A stretch of 64,000 nt of DNA from Spirulina subsalsa PCC 9445. GTDB taxonomy: Bacteria > Cyanobacteriota > Cyanobacteriia > Cyanobacteriales > Spirulinaceae. Below, piece by piece: positions 60,823 to 64,000 of this stretch (position 1 is its first letter; the number at the start of each line of letters is the position of its first letter). Made by a program: the position numbers and the translations under genes. Below the pieces are notes generated by a model. That model did no database searches. It saw nothing but the letters and a program-made list of their open reading frames with translations, and was not told the origin of the DNA. The stretch lies in NCBI RefSeq assembly GCF_000314005.1, contig NZ_ALVR01000010.1, positions 1-64,000 on the forward strand. Direction: 5' to 3'.

Positions 60823-62100
60823 GTGAACTACCCCGCCCACAAGGGGACGGGGCTTCCCAACTCAACAGCAACCGCCTCTACGGATGACTTACGCCCCCGC
60901 TTTGGTCTTACATTGCCTCCTTGGGCAGTATCGCTGGTTCCCAACGATAATATTCGTAAGCCTTCATCTCGAATATTGATAGCTGCATTTACGTCTCTGT
61001 CATGTTGGGTTTTGCAATTGGGGCATTCCCAACTACGAACATCAAGAGGCAGACTATCAATCTGATTGAGGCATACATGACAAGTCTTACTGGACGGGAA
61101 AAACCGACCAATTTCTAGATAGGTTTTCCCGTCTTTTTCAGCCTTGTACTTTAACTGTCTGGTGAATTCTGACCATCCACAATCTGAAATCGCTTTGGCT
61201 AGATTGTGGTTTTCACCATGTTTTTGACTGACAGGTCTTCCACAACGATGACTTGATTTTCGTTCACCAATTTGCGGGAGAGTTTGTGCTGGAAGTCTTT
61301 GCGAGTGTTAGCAATCCGCTCATGCACTCGCGCTACAATACGTCTTGCTTTAGCCCGACGCTTTGAACCCTTCTGTTTACGAGATAACTTTTGCTGCTGC
61401 GTTTCAGGGTTTTTCTCTCTCTTCTTGAGCGGTTTGGGATTATCAAATTTAGAACCATCAGACGTAATGGCAAAATGGGCTAACCCTAGGTCAATCCCAA
61501 CCGCTTTACCTTGGCTGCTTATTTCAGGTTTAGGTAGTCCATCGTCAAAAAGCAAAGAGGCGGAGTATTTGCCCGTCCTACTCATGCTGACGGTAACGGT
61601 CTTCAGCTTACCATCGAAAACACGATGAAATTTTGCTTTGACATCACCGATTTTAGGCAATTTAATCGCTTTATCCAACAACTTGACGTGCTGCGGATAC
61701 TGAATTGACTGCTTACCATGCTTGCTCTTGAAGTTGGGATATTGAGCTCTTCCCTCAAAGAAGCTGATAAACGCCCGAGAAAGATTCAGGGATACAGACT
61801 GGAGAACTTGGGAATAACATTGGGCCAACCAAGGAAACTCCTTTTTGAGTGCTGGTAAGCGGTCGTTATACCCCTGTCTTGACAGTCCCTTCCCGGTTGC
61901 TTTGTAGGTTTCATTGTTCAGGTTTAGAGCGTAGTTCCACCACCACCTAGCACAGCCAAACGCCTTTGACAAGGCTACTTGCTGCTCAGTGGTTGGATAG
62001 ATTCTGACCTTAACAACATTTCTCATTTTCCAAGTTTAACACAAAAAGGATTAATGGCAAGACCGATAGATTATTGTCAATCTGCGCGGCATTGAACCGC
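60823..62100 (-). mobile_element. TnpB-only element with frameshifted tnpB
   Basis: The right terminus GTGAAC lies at 60823, with a hairpin CCCCGCCC-ACAAG-GGGACGGGG just inside. The left end is placed near 62100, where a dyad GCGG...CCGC (62086-62100) lies and the next element remnant begins. The tnpB within is broken by one missing base. The bases outside the right terminus read TGTCAGAAAGAAATTAACAT on the minus strand. Confidence 0.7.
60828..62026 (-). pseudogene. tnpB: tnpB split by a single-base frameshift
   Basis: The first 275 codons (MRNVVKVRIYPTTEQQVALS...) run to VIVVEDLSVKNMVK and then leave frame. The remaining third, from HNLAKAISD through the zinc ribbon (CHVCLNQIDSL, CPNCKTQHDRD) to RuvC-III DRDVNAAINI, continues in another frame to a stop at 60828. 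The break is at the T run 61210-61213: one additional base there would restore a normal TnpB of about 400 residues. RuvC-I (GIDLGLAHF) and RuvC-II are otherwise intact. It is closely related to the intact copy at 57896. Confidence 0.85.
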
Positions 62101-62116
62101 TTGATTGACTGGCCTT

Positions 62117-62153
62117 TCATCCCCACCCACGAGGGGATGGGGAGTTCCCGGCA
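62117..62153 (-). mobile_element. Solo right-end hairpin remnant
   Basis: CATCCCC-ACCCACGA-GGGGATG (62118-62139) followed by GGGAGTTCCCGG resembles the inside of the right end at 60823 in the same orientation. The terminal GTGAAC is missing. It abuts a tnpB fragment read in the opposite direction, so several insertions have been nested or deleted here. Confidence 0.5.
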
Positions 62154-62154
62154 A

Positions 62155-62549
62155 TCTTTTTAAAAGAGTGAGGCTGGTTAGACGGGCTGACGGTTATTAT
62201 TGTCAGTTTGTGCTTTCTTGTGAGGTTAAAGAAGAGGTTAAACCATCAGGTAAGTGTATCGGCTTAGATGTAGGTTTAGCTTCTTTCTATACAGACCATG
62301 AGGGTAATAAAGTTGAAAATCCTAAATTCTTGAGCAAGTCAGAGAAACGATTGAAACGACTTCAAAGACGATTATCTAAAAAGAAAAAAGGGAGTAGAAA
62401 TCGTCAAAAAGCACGAGCAAGATTAGCGAAGGCTCATCTTAAAATAAGTAGGCAACGTAAAGACTTTGCTGTGAAGTTAGCAAGGTGCGTAGTTCACTCT
62501 AACGATGTGATAGCCTACGAATATTTAAGAGTCAAGAACTTAGTCAACC
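62155..62549 (+). pseudogene. tnpB fragment of a third lineage, cut at both ends
   Basis: The plus-strand frame encodes FKRVRLVRRADGYYCQFVLS, then IGLDVGLASFYTDHEGNKV (RuvC-I with Asp), an R/K-rich helix (KRLQRRLSKKKKGSRNRQKA), and VIAYEYLRVKNLVNH (RuvC-II with Glu but Tyr in place of the usual Asp). After 62549 the frame runs on into antisense of the toxin gene. The N-terminus, zinc ribbon and RuvC-III are missing. It differs clearly from both other tnpB types in the window. Confidence 0.75.
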
Positions 62550-62642
62550 ATCAGCTTGTTGAGGATTGCGCTGTTTTAGCCATTCGTAATGGGTTTCAAT
62601 GTCTTGTTCAGCAGTACGAGCTAATCTAACCTGAAATACCAT
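62544..62642 (-). pseudogene. ParE/RelE-type toxin, truncated by the tnpB fragment
   Basis: ATG 62642, overlapping the antitoxin stop by 17 bases, opens MVFQVRLARTAEQDIETHYE, followed by WLKQRNPQQADG and a stop at 62544. This is the first third of a ParE/RelE-family toxin: the RTAEQDIE helix is typical, and the overlap with the antitoxin gene is the usual operon layout. The rest, including the core beta-sheet, is gone; the sequence joins the plus-strand tnpB fragment there. The product should be non-toxic. Confidence 0.75.
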
Positions 62643-62916
62643 GTTTTTCTGCCATAGCATTTTGGAATTCACTCAAATATCTTGTGTGTCCAGCCTCAAT
62701 ATCGGCAAGACCGGATTTAATCCCGGCAAGGGTTTCTAGATATTCAATTTTATCCAAGAGTTTTTGATAGGTTTCGGCGGTTTGAATGACTAATTCAGCG
62801 TTGCCATTAACGGTGAGAATAATGGGTTGGCCGGTTGCTTTCATCTGTTCTGTGAATTGGCTGGTGTTGCGTTTGAAGTTAGAGAGTGATTGAATGTCGC
62901 GGCTGAGGTTAAGCAT
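62626..62916 (-). CDS. Phd/YefM-type antitoxin
   Basis: The 96-residue protein has the Phd/YefM pattern: LSRDIQSLSNFKRNTSQFTEQMK (DNA-binding N-terminal part), GQPIILTVNGNAELVIQTAETYQKLL (dimer strand and helix), and a C-terminal helical tail that would wrap the toxin. It binds its own promoter and neutralises the partner toxin. Its partner is truncated to 32 codons, so this is now an orphan antitoxin. Such a gene may be kept for protection against a related toxin elsewhere, or may be decaying. Confidence 0.88.
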   Translation of the reverse strand: MLNLSRDIQSLSNFKRNTSQFTEQMKATGQPIILTVNGNAELVIQTAETYQKLLDKIEYLETLAGIKSGLADIEAGHTRYLSEFQNAMAEKHGISG

Positions 62917-62989
62917 GATTGCACTAAATTCAATGTTAATTTGATGTTAGCATAACGCCCATGGTTTGATCAATCCGGACGACAAACGC

Positions 62990-63014
62990 ACCGCTGCGGG
63001 GTGGGGTAGTTCAC
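62990..63014 (+). mobile_element. Solo right terminus supplying the stop codon of the next gene
   Basis: GCGGGGTGGGGTAGTTCAC (62996-63014) matches the right termini at 59279 and 43942. It is in plus orientation without its tnpB. The minus-strand gene that begins at 63457 ends with TGA formed by the terminal bases of this element (63011-63013). Confidence 0.7.
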
Positions 63015-63457
63015 GTTGATTCTTTGATAAGCATCGTCATTAAACGTCGTAGTTGACCTGCCTCTTTCCGTGAACGATATCGTTGTTGAGCTTCAACCAA
63101 AATGGCGTTCAGCAGTGAGGGGTTTTCGGCTGCCACCTGCCACGCGGCCTCAATGAATACTTCTAGGGTAATTTTGGAGTCTTTACAAAAATGAGTCAGT
63201 GCTTGGTCGATGGGGTCTTCTAAAACAACGGCAGAACGTCGCCGCATCTTGGGGAATCGGGCTAATTTGGCTTGGAGTTCGGCTAAGGTGTTCTCGGTTC
63301 GCAAAGTGTTCTGTTCGCCAAGTGTCTGGGAAGGAGGGGGAGAGATGGGGGCATTTGTGGGGGGAGGGGCGGTGTCTTGAATGAGGGTATCTTCCCGTTG
63401 GGGAACAATGGTTCGTTGACGTTTTTGGCGGAGTTCGTTCAGTAGATTATCAGACAT
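63011..63457 (-). CDS. Small partner of ParA (candidate centromere-binding protein), C-terminus altered by insertion
   Basis: The 148-residue protein has a low-complexity N-terminal half rich in P, Q and T (about 1-65) and a helical C-terminal half with RRRSAVVLEDPIDQALTHFC and ITLEVFIEAAWQVAAENPSLL. The latter is similar in style to small ribbon-helix-helix or helical ParB-like proteins. Its start overlaps the ParA stop by 8 bases, the usual arrangement of type Ib plasmid partition operons, so a centromere-binding role is inferred. Its stop codon comes from a solo element terminus, so the original C-terminus may have been longer. Confidence 0.6.
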   Translation of the reverse strand: MSDNLLNELRQKRQRTIVPQREDTLIQDTAPPPTNAPISPPPSQTLGEQNTLRTENTLAELQAKLARFPKMRRRSAVVLEDPIDQALTHFCKDSKITLEVFIEAAWQVAAENPSLLNAILVEAQQRYRSRKEAGQLRRLMTMLIKEST

Positions 63458-64000
63458 GGCTGGGTTCTCCTAGCTGTTGGACAAGGCTTTCAATTAAGAG
63501 ACTAAAGGGATATTCAAGGTCGCTATAGCCGAGGTCGGTTAAGGTTTGGCGGCGATTAATGGCCTGTTTATAGCGTTCAGATTCCCGAATGGAGGGCAAC
63601 ATCAGGTTTTTGCCGACTTCTTCGGTCATGGCTTCCACGGCCAGACGGCTTTCGGTGCTTTGATTGTTGCCAATCCAACGATCTCGGAAGGGTATAACGC
63701 CTAGGACTTGGGCTTGGGTGGCTCGTACATTCTGCATGGACTTTAAAAGGTCTAATGTCCGCACTAGGGAACCATAGCCTTTGAGGGAAGCTTCGGCGGG
63801 AATGATTAAACTATTGGCGGCACCGAGGACGGTTAGACAAATTTGGGAACGCTGGGGAGGAGAATCAATAACACAGACTTTAAAGGTGGAGGTCAGGGGT
63901 TCTAGACGGTGTTTGAGTAGGGTGGCTCCTACTCCACTACTGGCTAAATAGTCCACGACTCCATCGAGTTGGTCATCGGCGGGGATGAGAAACAGGTTGT
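63450..64000 (-). CDS. parA: ParA-family ATPase, N-terminal part outside the window
   Basis: The frame is open through the right edge, so the 5' end is missing (about 183 codons visible). The visible part begins NLFLIPADDQLDGVVDYLAS. It contains FKVCVIDSPPQRSQICLTVL (Walker B-like IDSPP region) and ANSLIIPAEASLKGYGSLVRTLDLL (the conserved V/IP segment after it), then LGVIPFRDRW, all typical of ParA/MinD-type ATPases for plasmid partition. The deviant Walker A lies beyond the window. It is followed by the small partner gene with an 8-base overlap. Together with the CyRepA1-like gene and iterons it marks a plasmid backbone. Confidence 0.8.
   Translation of the reverse strand, partial: NLFLIPADDQLDGVVDYLASSGVGATLLKHRLEPLTSTFKVCVIDSPPQRSQICLTVLGAANSLIIPAEASLKGYGSLVRTLDLLKSMQNVRATQAQVLGVIPFRDRWIGNNQSTESRLAVEAMTEEVGKNLMLPSIRESERYKQAINRRQTLTDLGYSDLEYPFSLLIESLVQQLGEPSHV

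Noticed and set aside
61199-62026. Programmed frameshift in tnpB
   Set aside because: The run is only four bases, there is no slippery heptamer or following pseudoknot that I can see, and TnpB genes are not normally frameshifted. A simple lesion is more likely.

Overview
The window is cyanobacterial. It carries psbA for photosystem II protein D1, about twenty copies of the HIP1 palindrome GCGATCGC, a large plasmid-type replication protein of the cyanobacterial CyRepA1 kind, and several TnpB-only IS200/IS605-type elements. I cannot name the species. Whether this is a large plasmid or a chromosome with an integrated plasmid is open.

Layout. From 1 to 51.5 kb lies one large surface-polysaccharide locus. 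1-10.8 kb: methyltransferases (DUF268, two FkbM), a Wzy-like membrane protein, a GT11 fucosyltransferase, a CgeB-like and two GT4 glycosyltransferases, and an asparagine-synthase-type amidotransferase. 10.9-23.9 kb: a sugar-nucleotide and assembly module with a UDP-glucuronate 4-epimerase, two UDP-HexNAc dehydrogenases, a second asparagine synthase, a fused zinc-dehydrogenase/Gfo-Idh protein, a heparinase II/III-fold protein, a WbuB-like GT4, an SDR protein and a WecA/WbpL-like prenol-phosphate sugar transferase. 24-35 kb: an O-antigen-ligase-like protein read leftward, then a Wzm/Wzt ABC exporter followed by a coiled-coil methyltransferase, a double GT4, another methyltransferase and another GT4. 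35-44 kb: more methyltransferases, a degraded gene, a Uma2 endonuclease, a YfhO-type membrane protein with a convergent prenol-type GT2, a GT4 and a glucose-1-phosphate nucleotidyltransferase. 44.3-51.5 kb, leftward: a flippase-like ABC transporter, a STAS protein, a WcaJ-type initiating transferase, a WecG/TagA transferase with an extra tail, and a Wzc-like tyrosine autokinase.

The locus therefore holds parts of more than one assembly route: two initiating transferases, two Wzy/WaaL-like proteins, an ABC-2 exporter, a Wzc co-polymerase and an exporter-type ABC protein. I see no Wzx flippase and no Wza.

From 51.6 kb to the end is plasmid-like, insertion-rich DNA: CyRepA1-like Rep (53.3-56.8 kb, leftward) with an iteron array and a perfect inverted iteron just upstream, several whole or broken tnpB genes, psbA with its own terminator sitting between two tnpB copies, a Phd/YefM antitoxin whose ParE/RelE-type toxin is cut off after 32 codons, and a ParA plus small partner protein running off the right edge. 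No tyrosine transposase (TnpA), integrase, tRNA, rRNA or CRISPR array was seen.
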